A stretch of 64,000 nucleotides of DNA from Otis tarda (Eukaryota; Chordata; Aves; Otidiformes; Otididae): contig CM048552.1 in the NCBI GenBank assembly GCA_026413225.1, forward strand, positions 214,110,553-214,174,552, given 5' to 3'. Of this stretch, positions 49,601 through 62,130 are shown one piece after another. The notes beneath the pieces are model-generated. The model did no database searches, had not been told where the DNA came from, and saw only the letters and a list, made by a program, of their open reading frames with translations. Numbering within the stretch: the first letter of the stretch is position 1; every line of letters begins with the position of its first letter. The position numbers and the translations under genes are program-made.

Positions 49601-52600
49601 AAGTCTGGAAACAGCCCAAGGGTTTGGACAGGTACCTGGGATGCACAAGAGACTTTCAAACCAGTGTTGTCTTCCTCCTATGTCCCAGGTGAGCTGCCTG
49701 CCTTGTCCATCAACAGCATTTCTACCCAAACCAAGAGGGAGAGAGCTCTCAGCTCCAGGATGGAGAGTCATCAAGCACATTATACCACTGTTGCTTTAGG
49801 TTTAGCTAGCGAGCAGACACAGAAGAGCTCCCAAGGTCTGCCCTCATCTGAACATCTGCTACAGGAATAGCACAGGAATATTTTACCACTCAAAAATATT
49901 TGTCCTCAGCAGCCTTGCTGCTCTGCCAGCAACCTGCCAAACTCATTTGGCCACATAACTTCACCAGCCAACCCCCATCAGATTTGTTGGCAGCTGCTGG
50001 CTACTCTTCCCAAGGATACAAGGGTTTAGCAGGTTGTTCAAGGTTGCTGGCAGGACAGTGCTGCCTCTGCTTTCACACAGCACCTGTGCTGGTGCCCCAA
50101 GATCTCAAGCCAGCTCTGAGCAAGTCAATGCATCACAGCTGATGACCTGATGTTCTAATCAGGGTCTAGGTTGTTCCCCCTGCAAGGAATCAAGCACCAC
50201 ATAGACGCTCCCCTATTTTAGAGATGTTCACCATGGTGCTCCTATGGAGATCTGTCCCCACCAAGTGTTGGACAATAAAGACATTTAACTCTACATTGAA
50301 ACTTTTTGATTTGGAGAAATTTAAGATACTGAACTTATGTATAAAGAAGAATGGGATGGAGAAAGTGCAACATAAGCAATTAAGTGTTTTGGACACGGCA
50401 GACACCATGTGGGGGACAGGAGAGGACCGTAGCTTGACAAAGTAAGCAGATGGTCTGAGTCTTGGTGTGGCCAGTCTCAAAGACATTTGAAAGAAATAAA
50501 TATGCACCTCTGCCTTCGCTTCCAAGGAGACGGTGGGACAGCCACTGAGAGAAGTAGAGACATTTATTATTTCATATCAAAAGGAACTGGTCAAGGAACC
50601 CAGTTCTTGCCTGTGACACTGCACTGTGTTTGTGAAACACGTGCCTGGGAGCATGAAAACTAGACAGGATTTCTTCCTGCACCACTTTCTACCTTTACCA
50701 GCCCTCAGCACAGCTTCCCATCAGCTCCTCAACCCACCTGCACACCCACTCCCACTCTTCATCAGGTCACCGATGGGCTCTGTGCTCTTTGCAAGGAGGA
50801 ATGGCCTTTCCCCATGGGTTTGCAGAGGGCCCACAGCGAAGGACAATCATTTTCATCTCATTTGCCACTGAGTAGTAGAAATGTACCTCAATAATTGAAA
50901 GGGTTTTTTTTTCCCCCTTGTAACAGTAATAGCTACTGCAGGAACATGACAGCATGTCTGCTTAAAACAACCAGCGAGGCAGAAAAACACTGGTTCATGC
51001 TGATCCTGCTGTCCATTCTTCATCCTTTGAGGAACATAGCAACTGTTCCTCTAAGAAAGGCACAGCAATTCTTGTGCAGGAAATCCAACGTACAAGCTGT
51101 GCTGTCTGCTGAATAAAGCACTGCTGGGTCACTCTGCTCTTTTCATGTCCGCAAGCTTTTCTCCGTAACTGAAGGCAGAAATTCTCAGATTGCTGTGGAC
51201 TTCAGAAAATCCCAACAGCCAACTGTCAGATTCAAAAAGGCAAGGGTAGGTAGAAATCAGAGCTCTGAGCTCATCACAATCTGCCCCAAGAAGCTGGACA
51301 CTTGTCCTTTTTTTCCATATCACCCCAGCCTCTCTTCCAGCAATCCCATGCTGGTAATTTAACTAGTTAGCTGGAAAATAAGACTTCTCAGATCTCCTTC
51401 CTTTTCTCCCAGTTCTCCACAACTGAGCTGGGATCCTCTCCTGGCCTCTTCCAGAGAATTTTTACTAATACATTGAATATACATGGGCTCATGGACTACT
51501 GCACATGGGCTACTTTAAGCCATCAACCCAAAAAATATACTACAAGCTACTAACATGTTCCAGAAATGTTCTGTAGCATCTTCAGGGAATAGCTTCAACA
51601 CTGTCCTGCTGCACATCTTCTGGCCCAGAACTTCCTTCTTCCTCACCACTTTGGGAGACAAAGGCACATCAACTCTTCTCTAAGATTTTTAGGGAGATAA
51701 CGTTGTAAACTGGCTCCCTAGCATGTTTGGATAAATGGTGATTAACTGTCTCTCTACTCTTACAGACCTAGCTGGTTTAGGAGTCTTAACTGCCTTCGGT
51801 TTTAAGAAGAAGGTCACTTTTATATCTGCTAGGAAAGCTGTATTTTGTTCTGCACCACATCTAGCATTTTTAGATTCAGAATTAAAGTCTTTATACACAG
51901 CTCAGAGCGAGATGAAAGAGAGCATATGGATTTTTCATCACCTCCAAGGCAAGTTAATACCCATCAATCAAAAGGAGAAAGCAAGTCAGACAAAGTAGGG
52001 TTTAAACGTTCAGAGCAGCAAAGTCATTCTTGCAGCAGGAAAGGGAGATCAGCTGCTAAGAGAGTAGCCAGTTGCATTTGGATGAGATTCACGTGGGATT
52101 GAGGGAGTCTAGGGACATCTCAGGACCACGTTCTGCAGTGGACACAGTGGAAGAGGAGATCTCAAGTCATCATCTCCATTTCCCTTTCTCCATCCTTCTG
52201 TGAGACAGCAATTGCATCCTCTGAAGTTTACGTTAAATCAGGGAGGGCCCACAATCTTTTTCTTTGCACCCTAAATGGGAATGGCATTCACCAAACAAGA
52301 AATAGTGATGGGGGAAAATCAACACATCACAAACACTTCCTGCTTTGCAAGTTTAATCCCTCCAGCAGCCTATTAACATGTTTCAGAACAGTTACCTGCC
52401 AAATAGTAGATTTTCAGTTGCACTGAACAGTAATTAAGATACTCAACCTCCAAGAGTCAAAGAAATGGTTGTGCAACCTACCAAGGTCTCAGCTGGGCTT
52501 CATGCGAGCGGCTCTGGTGTCCCACCAAGCGCCGGCTTGCACAGAAATGCTGTCTTCAAGGCTCTGTCTTTGCTAAGTTTTCCTTACTCTGCCCCACAGG

Positions 52601-54247
52601 TTCATGCGTTAAGAAGAAAAACTGCACAGTTGCACAAACCTTGTTTTCCAAGAGGCCAAACAGGAGGAAGAAATTAAAGTCAAAGCACTGATTTATAAAG
52701 ATGTTGATTTATACAGCGCAAACATATGCTGGAATGGGGAGGAGGATACATCAGCACAGGCAGTCTGAGTCGACACATCTTTGTTATCAGCCTCCTGTCA
52801 TCTCTGGGACAGGGATCCAACCGCCACGGAGAGTGCGACTGCAAGCCAGCGTCTCCAGGTCTGCCAGCCCTGGTGATTAACTGCACAGATGTTAATTACA
52901 GGATGTAAACAGTGCCCTCGCCTGACCCATAACTTGACATCAGGCATTTACAGCTCAGCTGGTGCTCTGGGGAACCAGTTGGCCACGCAGGGTGGTTGCA
53001 CGCATGCTACCTCTTGTCAAGCCATTGCAGCCCCTTCTCACCGTCCTCCCAATTTGGGGCAGGAGACAACATCAAGCATGACACCTTTACTTTGCACTCT
53101 GTATTTCTACCTCCTCTTTTTCCATTCACAGGGTAGAAGAAAAAAGTCCTCAGTGTTAAGAACTCACAGAGCTTCTACCACAAATAAGGCATCACATCAG
53201 CCCAAGCATCCAAGAAACACCTTGAGGGCAATCTTTCTGGGAGGTGGGAGAGTGCTTTCACAGTCCACAGCATCCACAGAAGCTGGTGGTTCACTCTCAC
53301 AAGAAGCACCAGAAAGAGACCTTTAAACACTTCCAAAATTTCCTCTGCCACAAAGGCACCACTGCTCTCACAGCAGTATTTAGCAACAAATGACTCCCCA
53401 GTCAACATCCCACAGCAACTGCCACTGTGTGACCAAGACAGACGATGCTGGCATCTTAATACATGTCACCGTGACCTTCTGCTGCTCCAGGAATAAACAG
53501 AGGCATAACAAGATAGCAGAAACGCAAGTACACCAAGGAATAAAGCAGTTATTCCTGATAAATATTCATCAGCATCTTTCCCTGCTGCAATCTTCCCAAA
53601 CACTTTTTATCCAAACGCCTGGGAGAGGATAAGAGTAGATCCCACCAGCCCAGGAGACATCTGACTCTTCTAGTTAATAAAACCAACACACAGCTTCACA
53701 CTTACGAGCCTCTCCACCAAAGGAAATGCAGAAACAAGCACTCTCCCACTTCCCAGAAAGGTTGCCCTCACCTCCCAGTACTTCTGTAGGCAGCTTTTGA
53801 AACATCTGAAAAACACTGTTTGGTGCTAAATTCATATCCAGAAGGCACAGACACTGAAAGGGCACATGAAGCAGAGTCAGGATTTCTAGACTGCTTTTTA
53901 AAACGTAAGCACTTAGATCAGATGACCTTAGGTGTAGTGAGCGGGTGTTAATAAGAACTCAACACCAGCCTCTGGTTTTGGGTACTCACTTTGGATGCTG
54001 AGAATCAGCCCTTCCCCATAAAGGGGCCAAAAACCACTTATGCACAGCATTTCCAACTACCAAATGTGGTCACACACAGACTGAATCCTCTTAACACTGC
54101 ACAAAACAGTTTCTGTCCCTCCATCCTCCCACCTGTGCAATGCTGGGACTCCAGCCCATCTCACAGGGCTTGATGTAGAAAAACATGCAGGACCAGTGGC
54201 CCATGCCTGCTTAAAATGAATGGGGCTCCTGCACCCTACGGTGCAGT
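40610..54247. other. Longest stretch without a recognised repeat or gene, about 13.6 kb
   Basis: Sequence of ordinary complexity with A runs at 46023, 46278 and 47970 and a T run at 43543. Opposed ORFs at 46307-46879 and 47017-47613 (190 and 198 codons) show no domain or signal I recognise and are judged chance. Noncoding first exons of GDPD5 could be here unseen. Confidence 0.5.
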
Positions 54248-54495
54248 CATCATAGAATCACAGAATGGTTTGGGTAGAAAGGGACCTTCAAAGCCCACCC
54301 AGTCCAACCCCCCTGCAAGGAGCAGGGACATCTCCAACCACACCAGGTTGCTCAGAGCCCCAGCCAACCTGGCCTGGAATGTTTCCAGGGATGGGGCATC
54401 CACCGCCTCTCTGGGCAACCTGGGCCACTGCTCTACAACCCTCAGCATAATTTTTTTTCCTAATATCTAATCTAAATCTACCTCCCTCTATTGTC
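54248..54495 (-). mobile_element. CR1 retrotransposon, 3' 250 bp
   Basis: The plus strand opens TCATAGAATCACAGAATGG and carries the antisense landmarks to 'cctaatatctaatctaaatc' and 'tacctccctctattg'. Very similar to the 17.0- and 61.9-kb copies, with a slightly different 5' edge. Confidence 0.95.
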
Positions 54496-55662
54496 TTTTA
54501 GGCTGCTGTGCATCAGGGACAAGGGGTTTGGTTATCCTCCATTTTGGCCTACACAACCCCAAACCATAGAGATTCATTTCTCCCTGGAGACGCAGGGAAT
54601 TGGGCAGGAGCAAGGCACATCCCATGTCACTGTCACCCATCCCAAAGGGGTAGAAAAGTCCCGGGGGGACAGGACTCATGCCAACATAAGCCACAACCAC
54701 ATTTCACTGGTGCTTCCAGCTACACCCTGCACACTTGGGGTTTTTCTTAGCCAACCCTTCCCTTCCAATGGCTCCTCCGATAGTTTAAAAAACTATTTTC
54801 CCTCATTATTTCCCCCACACACAGCACAGTGTGAAACACAAACTAATAAGCTCCTCTGAGGTCAAGCATGATGGGCACAGATAAGGTCAGTCTGGTGCTT
54901 ATCTCCCACAAAGCCGCCTATTATTAGCAAAACAGGCTCGACTCTAGGAACCGCGCATTAGTGCGGATCAGCCAGAGCAACGCGGAGCGGCCAGGCCATC
55001 CCACGGCTGTCACCTCGAAGGCACCCGGCTCACACCAGCATGCTGCAGGAGGCCAGCGGAGAACTGGGATGATTTTACTTGGGGATGAGGGAGCCCTTGA
55101 ATTAGGTGTCACTTTGCACTACGGCTCTTGACATGGCTTTCCAGTAACTGGGTCAGAATGCAAAGCTTAAAAAAAAAAAACAACAACAATTTGGGAGTAA
55201 TTTTTAGGTTTAGAAAAACTTCCATTTTCTCTCCATGCTTTTGCGAGCAGCCTTACTCATCCGCTGCTAATCTCTGCTCAGACACTCTCTGTTCACATCA
55301 GTTCTGAATAAGTACAGGATTAAACGGGGTGATTCAGACAACCAAGGTCAGGCTGAACATGAGCTGAAGCCACCCTCGCAGCAGCAGCACAGACCTGCCC
55401 CACTCATGTCATTCACATTCCCTGTCCCCAAGGAATGTGACAAAGGTCCTCCATGGCTTTCTGCAGCACCAAGCTAAGGTTGGTGCCTTTGCACAGGGTC
55501 TGGGGATAAAACTGCAGAGACATAACAGTGTACAGAAGTCCAAAACTCACCCCAGGAGGCAAAGAGCCTCCTGGGCTCTTTGCAAGATGGTTCCACCGAG
55601 AGCAGCAGGTCCAACATCAGAAGTGATGGCCACCACACAGCTCACCTGCAAAACACCTTGGC
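54496..55662. other. Intronic sequence with a small CpG cluster
   Basis: Apart from the CpG cluster (54914-55027) and an A12 run at 55169 nothing is recognised. Confidence 0.5.
54914..55027. promoter_or_regulatory. Small CpG cluster
   Basis: About 11 CpG sites in 115 bp (CCGCGC, ACGCGGAGCGG and others) outside any recognised repeat, in otherwise CpG-depleted DNA. It could be a small unmethylated enhancer or a remote noncoding first exon of GDPD5, or a GC-rich chance stretch. No ORF or splice pair stands out. Confidence 0.2.
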
Positions 55663-55707
55663 ATAGATCTCTATGATCTTAAGTGTCTTTCCCAACCTAA
55701 ATGGTTC
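55663..55707 (+). mobile_element. CR1 3' terminal stub
   Basis: 'ctctatgatcttaagtgtct' followed by 'ttcccaacctaaatggttc' matches only the last 45 bp of a CR1. A second CR1 begins directly after it in the same orientation, so the younger copy inserted at or into the older 3' end. Confidence 0.65.
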
Positions 55708-56119
55708 CTCTCCTGTGAGGCCAGGCTGAGAGACCTGGGGCTGTTCAGCCTGGAGAAGAGGAGGCTCCGGGGAGAGCTGAGAGCGGCTCCCAGTGCCCAA
55801 AGGGGGCTGCAGGAAAGGTGGGGAGAGACTCTTCAGCAGGGCCTGCTGTGACAGGATGAGGGGTCATGGTTAAAATAGAGGGAGATAGATTCATACCTGA
55901 TATTAGGAATAAATTTTTTACGCTGAGGGTGGTGGAGCAGTGTCCCAGGTTGCCCAGAGAAGCTGTGGATGCCCCATCCCTGGAAACATTCCAGGCCAGG
56001 TTGGCCAGGGCTCTGAGCAACCTGATGTGGTTGGAGATGTCCCTGCTCCTGGCAGGGGGGTTGGGCTGGATGGGCTTTGAAGGCCCCTTCCCACCCAAAC
56101 TATTCTATTACTCTATGAT
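55706..56119 (+). mobile_element. CR1 retrotransposon, about 410 bp of the 3' end
   Basis: Runs from 'cctgtgaggccaggctgaga' to the tandem end 'tattctattactctatgata'. It closely resembles the 11.8-kb copy (shared 'ggctccggggagagctgaga' and 'gactcttcagcagggcctgc') and so is of the same young subfamily. Confidence 0.95.
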
Positions 56120-58147
56120 AGGACACTGAGGAGACCAAGTGTATAGACTTTCAAGGGGGATATGCTTTTAAGAGCAAATTCCACCAGGACCTGTTGTAAA
56201 AAACACAGTTGTACTTAAACAGGGACATAAGTCTTACACAGCTAATGCAAGAGGTCTCCAAGCAACAAGCATAGGAGCTGGAAATGTATATCTGATGACA
56301 GCATATCTTTAAGCATCAACTCTGTTCCTCTGCTCTTTTCTCTGCCTCTGGATCAACTTTGCATTTAAGACTTTCCAGAAGTACCTTCCCTGGGGCCCAA
56401 ACTTCAGGGCGATTCAGCTAAGGAACAAAAAGGACACGGGGAAGAGCAAACAACTCATGCAGAGTCAGCAGCCTATTCTGGCGCCTAAATCAACTGACTT
56501 GTTTTCTTTTGAGGAATTGGAAAGGAAGGAAGCGGATCAGCACTTCAGAAAAACAACACTACTACAGCTGTGTCCGCGGAGCATTTCTGATTGAAAACAG
56601 GCTCCAGCAATCTAAGGGCTGCTGCAGATTACACAGGAGCTTGTCTTGGAGACTTATTTGACATTTCTGGACCAGCCAGAGATGTTATTCCTTGCAGAAA
56701 AGCAGAGCTGTGTTTAGAAGAGTACACAAGTTGGTCTCTACAGGACTTCTCCCCAGACTTCTGCCCTCCTCCTTCAGCAAGGGATGCCCTGGAGAACACA
56801 ATAACACTTCCCAAGAGGATAGAAGGGGCCATGTGGATCCATCTCCCCAAATAAGTCAACCAAGAGGTCTCACGAAGCCCAGATGCTCCAGCCTGGCCAG
56901 CATTTCTGTATTTGGACTCACCATTCTGTGACAGACTCACCCTTTCCTGCATATCTCCTAACAGCTCCTCACTTTTAATTAAAAAGAGAAAAAAAAACCA
57001 CAAATAGCAATAAGGAATCAGAGAGAATAACCTAACAGTTTTGCTCAGCAGCATCAGGGGTAGCATTTTAGGTGCTGCAGCCACCAGTCCCAGTTCCCCC
57101 TGCATCAGCATCCCCTCCATGCCTCCCACGATGCGCAAATACACTCTCAGTACAAGAGAAAAGTCCTCTGTGCAACCACTCTTGTTGCCATGAGACAGCA
57201 TGAAACAGCTTAGACAATGTCTATTTAAACATAGTCTAAAAAATACATCTGGCTTTTGACCACTGCAGATGCAGGTAAAGCCTTGCAGTGATGGCGATGT
57301 GGCAAGGACAGATGCTTAGGTGTAGCTTAGACTTTGTTTGTGGGCAAAACATCTGCTGGGAAGTAATTTCCATTCCCACGGACCCAGAAGGACTTGGAGA
57401 TGCTTTCACCTCCCCACAGCCCAGCCCATGTAGCATCCATCAACTTCTCCTGCAAGAAACATCACCTCACCGTTTCCAAAATCCAGGGTGCTTGGTACTG
57501 AGCTTGGCCACAACCTGGGACATGAGAAAGAAACATCATGGGAGGTGGGAAACCACTGCAGTTTGTACAGGAGTCTTGACACTCATCTCTGGTGTCTTGT
57601 CCTCCACTCACACAGAAAGTCACATTAAGGCCAGGCAACATACTCACACCCCTGTAACATTTCAATTTGCTTCTCTAAAAAAAATTAAACTAGTCATGTG
57701 TAGGTCAGGTTCCACCTTACCTAGCCTGCCCAGTGCCTTGGTTAGTGCACCAGACCACGGCTCTGCCGCATTTGTTTTTTTTGGAGGATTCTTGCATTAA
57801 CAATGGAGAAGTCACTCCTCCCCAACCACCCAACCATTAGCAATGCCACTGAAGGCAGAAAACTTGAATTTCACATTCCTGGGCAAAGTCAGAGCCTTCC
57901 AGTCGCAACTGGATCCCAGACTTACCCTCTGGACTGTACTGGAAATAGGTGGTCTTAAATCCTCAGATTTGGCTGATTATTTCTAACAGCTCTATCACAG
58001 TTTTCACCAGGTGTCCTAGAATTGAAATCTACTGTAGGATCCAAGCCATACACTAACACGATTTCCAGAAAAATTGGCCTCGTCCTCCACATTACTGCAT
58101 GAGGTGTTTCCCTCAGAGGACCACACTCCCACAGAGCATCCAGCTAT
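56120..58147. other. Intronic or intergenic sequence, nothing recognised
   Basis: A 190-codon minus-strand ORF (56629-57201) and a 170-codon plus-strand ORF (57288-57800) lack any recognisable family feature. Confidence 0.5.
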
Positions 58148-58203
58148 CGGACTAGATGACCTTTGAAGGTCCCTTCCAATTCTAATGATTCCATGATGAT
58201 TCC
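58148..58203 (+). mobile_element. CR1 3' terminal stub
   Basis: 'cggactagatgacctttgaa', 'ggtcccttccaattctaatg' and a tail of 'attccatgatgattccgtg' correspond to the last 55 bp of a CR1. Upstream sequence shows no CR1 similarity I can see. Confidence 0.7.
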
Positions 58204-59427
58204 GTGCAAGCCTCCACCACAGAAAGCCCTCAGGTCAAGTCAACACATACATCTGAGCTTTCTAAGAGAAAGCTCCTATCCAGAACCGTAGGTATGGCAG
58301 TAGCCAGTCCCACAAAGACATGTTTCTGCAGCAGAGCTCGACTAAATCACCTCCATACACCTCCCCTGCTCTGGGGAGTGGAACAGCCGCCCACCCCACC
58401 AGATCACCTCCAGCTCTGCCCAGTGCAAAGTTTTCAGACGCTCATCAGCTTTGCACTCCGGGGACACAACACCCTCTCCTCCTCTACACTAGTAATTTTT
58501 AGCAGGGAAGTGCAGATACGCTCTCACTTTTCAGTTTCTTCCTAAATTCCAACCCCAAGGCTCTCATTTGCTAGAAAAAGTATTTAGGCACCAACTTGCT
58601 GGAACAGGTCTTGCAGCTGCAAGTGTTTTATTGGCTGCTCTGCAAGCTGATGAATGAGAACACAAAGAAAGCCACGAAGGGCACAAGGTCAAGGGACCCA
58701 GCTCTAAGACCACACACAAAAGGACAGATCAATGCCATCCCAACAGCCCAGGACAGACCCTGGACACCAGGATGGTCTTTCAAACCCAACTGTATTATTC
58801 CATCACAAGTTGCAGCTGAAAGGATTCACTTCTCTTCATAAAATTAATTATGCACCTTACGGAAGAACGTAGCTTACCACCGCCCAAGGGAAGAAGGTTT
58901 TAAATACCCACCACGGGCTTCTCCAAGCTTCTTGCTTATTCTCAAGTTACAGCTTTCCATTAGAGCATCTCGCACAGGCTGAGACTGTTAATAACCGTGT
59001 TTACAGTAGGCATGGGCCTTATCAACAGGATGAATGTGTTCTGGCTGCTTGCCCCATTCTGCTGAAGCATGATATAATCCCTTAAACCATTATCAAGAAC
59101 TGCTGTTGCTTAATTAGACCATGTGATTTCCACCTAACAGAAGAGGGCAAAACTCATGGAGTTTGCCACTGCCTTTCCTAGCTTACTCCATGAGCTAAGC
59201 AGTCTGAAGTCTATCAGGAGACGTTCACACCAGCCGCCTTTCCTCTTCCTCCCTGGCATAAATCACTGACAGCTCCCTGCAGGAAGCTCTTCTGATAAAT
59301 GCTGAAAAGACCTGGAAGTTCTTATCTGCTGTGTCATGGAGTCTAGGGGATATTTTGAATAAGTGGTATGACATAGCAAAGGAACTGCATAATCAGGTGG
59401 TTACGTATGTCCTTAAGCCTGTAGTAT
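58204..59427. other. Sequence with a possible conserved noncoding segment
   Basis: 58840-59120 is complex, repeat-free and contains TTAATTA, GTTTAC (forkhead-like) and TTATCA (GATA-like) cores. This is suggestive only. Confidence 0.35.
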
Positions 59428-59871
59428 CAGAGACATACAGGATGGTTTGGGTTGGAAGGGACCTTTAAAGGGCATCTAGTCCAGGTTGCTTAGAGACCTG
59501 TCCAACCTGGCCTGGAATGTTTCCAGGGATGGGGCATCCACCACCTCTCTGGGCAACCTGGGACACTGTCCCACCACCCTCAGCATAAGAAAATTTCTTC
59601 CTAATATCCAGTGTGAATCTCCCTCCTTCTATTTTAAAACCATGACCCCTCATCCTGTCCCAGCAGGCCCTGCTGAAGAGTCTCTCCCCACCTTCCCTGC
59701 AGCCCCCTTTGGGCACTGGGAGCCGCTCTCAGCTCTCCCCGGAGCCTCCTCTTCTCCAGGCTGAACAGCCCCAGCTCTCTCAGCCTGGCCTCACAGCAGA
59801 GCTGCTCCAGCCCTCTCAGCATCTGCGTGGCCTCCTCTGGACTCACTCCAACAGCTTTATGTCCTTCTTAC
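59428..59871 (-). mobile_element. CR1 retrotransposon, about 440 bp of the 3' end
   Basis: Antisense CR1 from 'catacaggatggtttgggt' to 'caacagctttatgtccttct'. It is the same young subfamily as the 11.8- and 55.7-kb copies. It covers almost the same part of the element as the 55.7-kb copy in opposite orientation. About 25 bp just inside the 3' end are missing compared with the sister copies (the step from 'aaagggcatctagtccaggt' to 'tgcttagagacctg'). Confidence 0.95.
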
Positions 59872-60255
59872 CAGTAGTATTCAAGGCAAGTCTGTCAATT
59901 TTTGCGATAGTGTATGGTATATGGGATTGATACACTTCAGAAGTAGATTTACACAGCTTTAGCATTTCATCAAGTTATTTGCAAAATACTGGCTGGTCCA
60001 AGATAGTGTCCATCTCCACTCTTTTCTTCTCCCCTTGCCCCAAATGAAGACATGGGTGTCTCCATTTAGCCATGTGGATGGTAGCTGTTCAGAACCACCG
60101 TTTAGTCTGGCTTCACCTCATCTCCTCTGAGTCTGGTCCAGAAAGAGAAGATGAGAGGTCTGACAGGAGGAAGCAAGGGATTCTTGGGCACTGTAGATGC
60201 AAAAGTTGAAAAATAAAAGTAAAAACAACAAAAAAACCACTAAAAAAAAGCTTTG

Positions 60256-60513
60256 AGACTAGAGGCAATGGTTTCAAGCTGCGCCAGGGGAGATTCAGGC
60301 TGGACATTAGGAAATATTACTTCTTGGAAAGGGTAGTCAGGCACTGGAATGCACTGCCCAGGGAGGTGGTGGAGTCACCGACCATCGGGGTGTTCAAGAA
60401 ACATTTGGATGTTGTGTTGAGGGAATATGATTTAGCTGAGAAGTATTGGTGATGGTTGGACTGGATGATCTTTTAGGTCTTTTCCAATCTTGATAATTCT
60501 GTGATTCTGTGAC
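60256..60513 (+). mobile_element. CR1 retrotransposon of a distinct subfamily, 3' 260 bp
   Basis: 'aggggagattcaggctggac', 'attaggaaatattacttctt', 'gcactgcccagggaggtggt' and the ending 'taattctgtgattctgtga' mark a CR1 subfamily whose terminal repeat is GATTCTGT rather than ATTCTATG. It shares only short blocks with the other copies. Confidence 0.9.
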
Positions 60514-61893
60514 TAGGCTGATCACAAAAAGATAAGCTTTTCCTTAAGAAAGAAGCCCTTCCAAGAGCAGACTACATCAACAAGGGGGGGGAAAAAAAAA
60601 ATCTCGTGGTACTATGAAGCCTGTTGGACTTTGCAGTCCCATGTCTTTGAGAGGTATAACCTGCTCTGATAGTTAATTCTCTCCATCAGCACTAAACCAG
60701 TTGGTTTTTTGGATTCTGTGACAAGGATCCTGGCAGAAATTACACAAGAATAAGAGGGACTTGATCAGGACAAAGAAAAGTAAGCCAGAGACTGAAGCTG
60801 AGCCCATACATCATTAGGAGAGCGCTTCCCACGATGTAGAGGAAGGGGAAGGAAGAGTGTCGGCCACACAGGGAACAATTGCTCCAAGGAAGGGGAAGCA
60901 GCATTGTTTGAGGGATTTAACAATAAAGCATATAAACCAATCCCCCAACCCCACCACCCAAAAAAAATAAAAAGGAAAAGAAAATCCTACAGTCTTTGGG
61001 AAGTCTCAGGGCTACCCTGACATCACAGACCCGCCCGGAGCCAGAAGGGAAGAGAAGTTGCTTTGTTTGGTTTTTTTCTTCCCCCCAAGCTGCATTACCA
61101 GCCCTTTTCCCCAGGAAGGAAACCTTCCACGCTCCCCTTCCCCTCAAATGTGCAGAGGCTCCTTATTCCACCTCCCCCAGCGAAACAGGCCACCGGACGA
61201 CAGGGCTGTGCTTCCACTGCACTGCTCGATAGCTCCCAGGAGCCCTGAGATGGGATCAAAATGCAGCAGCTCACCGCTGGGTCACAAATTCACATCCAAC
61301 CTGGGGTAGCAGGACATCTGCAAGCTTTCTCGGGAGCTTTTGTGGGAAAGCCTGCAGACCCAACTCATCGCTTGCCTTTCTCTTTCATGGAGAAGATCCC
61401 CCTCTTTCCAACCCCAGGGACAGGCAGGAGAAATGGGGCTGTCCACATCCTATATAGGAACAGTAAAACCCGTTGCTGTGGCTCAGTTACCTCCAAGCCT
61501 CCCTGCTGTAACATGATCGCAGCTGAATTTTATTCCACTTAAGCCTTTCCCAAAATACCTGTGGTCCTTTGAGGTACTTTTTTTTCCTCTCATCAAAAGC
61601 TTTGCAGAAATTAAATCCTATTAGCACATAACAATCACGCAGTAACTGTAATATTTTGGGATTTTTCTCTTTTTTTTACTGACATTGTCTCAAAGACCTT
61701 ACCATACCATCTTCGTCCAAACATGAGAACTTTAAAACATCGCAAGCCTCAAACCACACTGCTGTGCACAGCATTTAGAGCTAGTCCCACCAAAGCTGCT
61801 CTGCCCTTCGCTGCTAACAGCAGCAATGATCCCAGCATCTGTGAGTATGGCTTCACTAGGCTGGCCCATTCCTGGTCCCCCAGATTACAGGTT

Positions 61894-62130
61894 ATCATAG
61901 AACTACGGAATGGTTTGGGTTGGAAGGGACATTTAAAGCCCACCCAGCCCAACCCCCCTGCAAGGAGCAGGGACATCTCCAACCACATCAGGTTGCTCAG
62001 AGCCCCGGCCAACCTGGCCTGGAGTGTTTCCAGGGATGGGGCATCCACAGCTTCTCTGGGCAAGCTGGGACAGTACCTCACCACCTTCACAGGAAAAAAT
62101 TTCTTCCTTATGTCTCATCTAAAGGTTTAA
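61894..62130 (-). mobile_element. CR1 retrotransposon, 3' 235 bp
   Basis: The plus strand opens TTATCATAGAACTACGGAAT and continues with the antisense CR1 landmarks to 'atttcttccttatgtctcat'. In the middle it closely matches the 54.2-kb copy, including the shared 'cctgcaaggagcagggacat'. Confidence 0.95.

Noticed and set aside
56629..57201. 190-codon minus-strand ORF
   Set aside because: No family resemblance, and no convincing acceptor or donor pair framing it.
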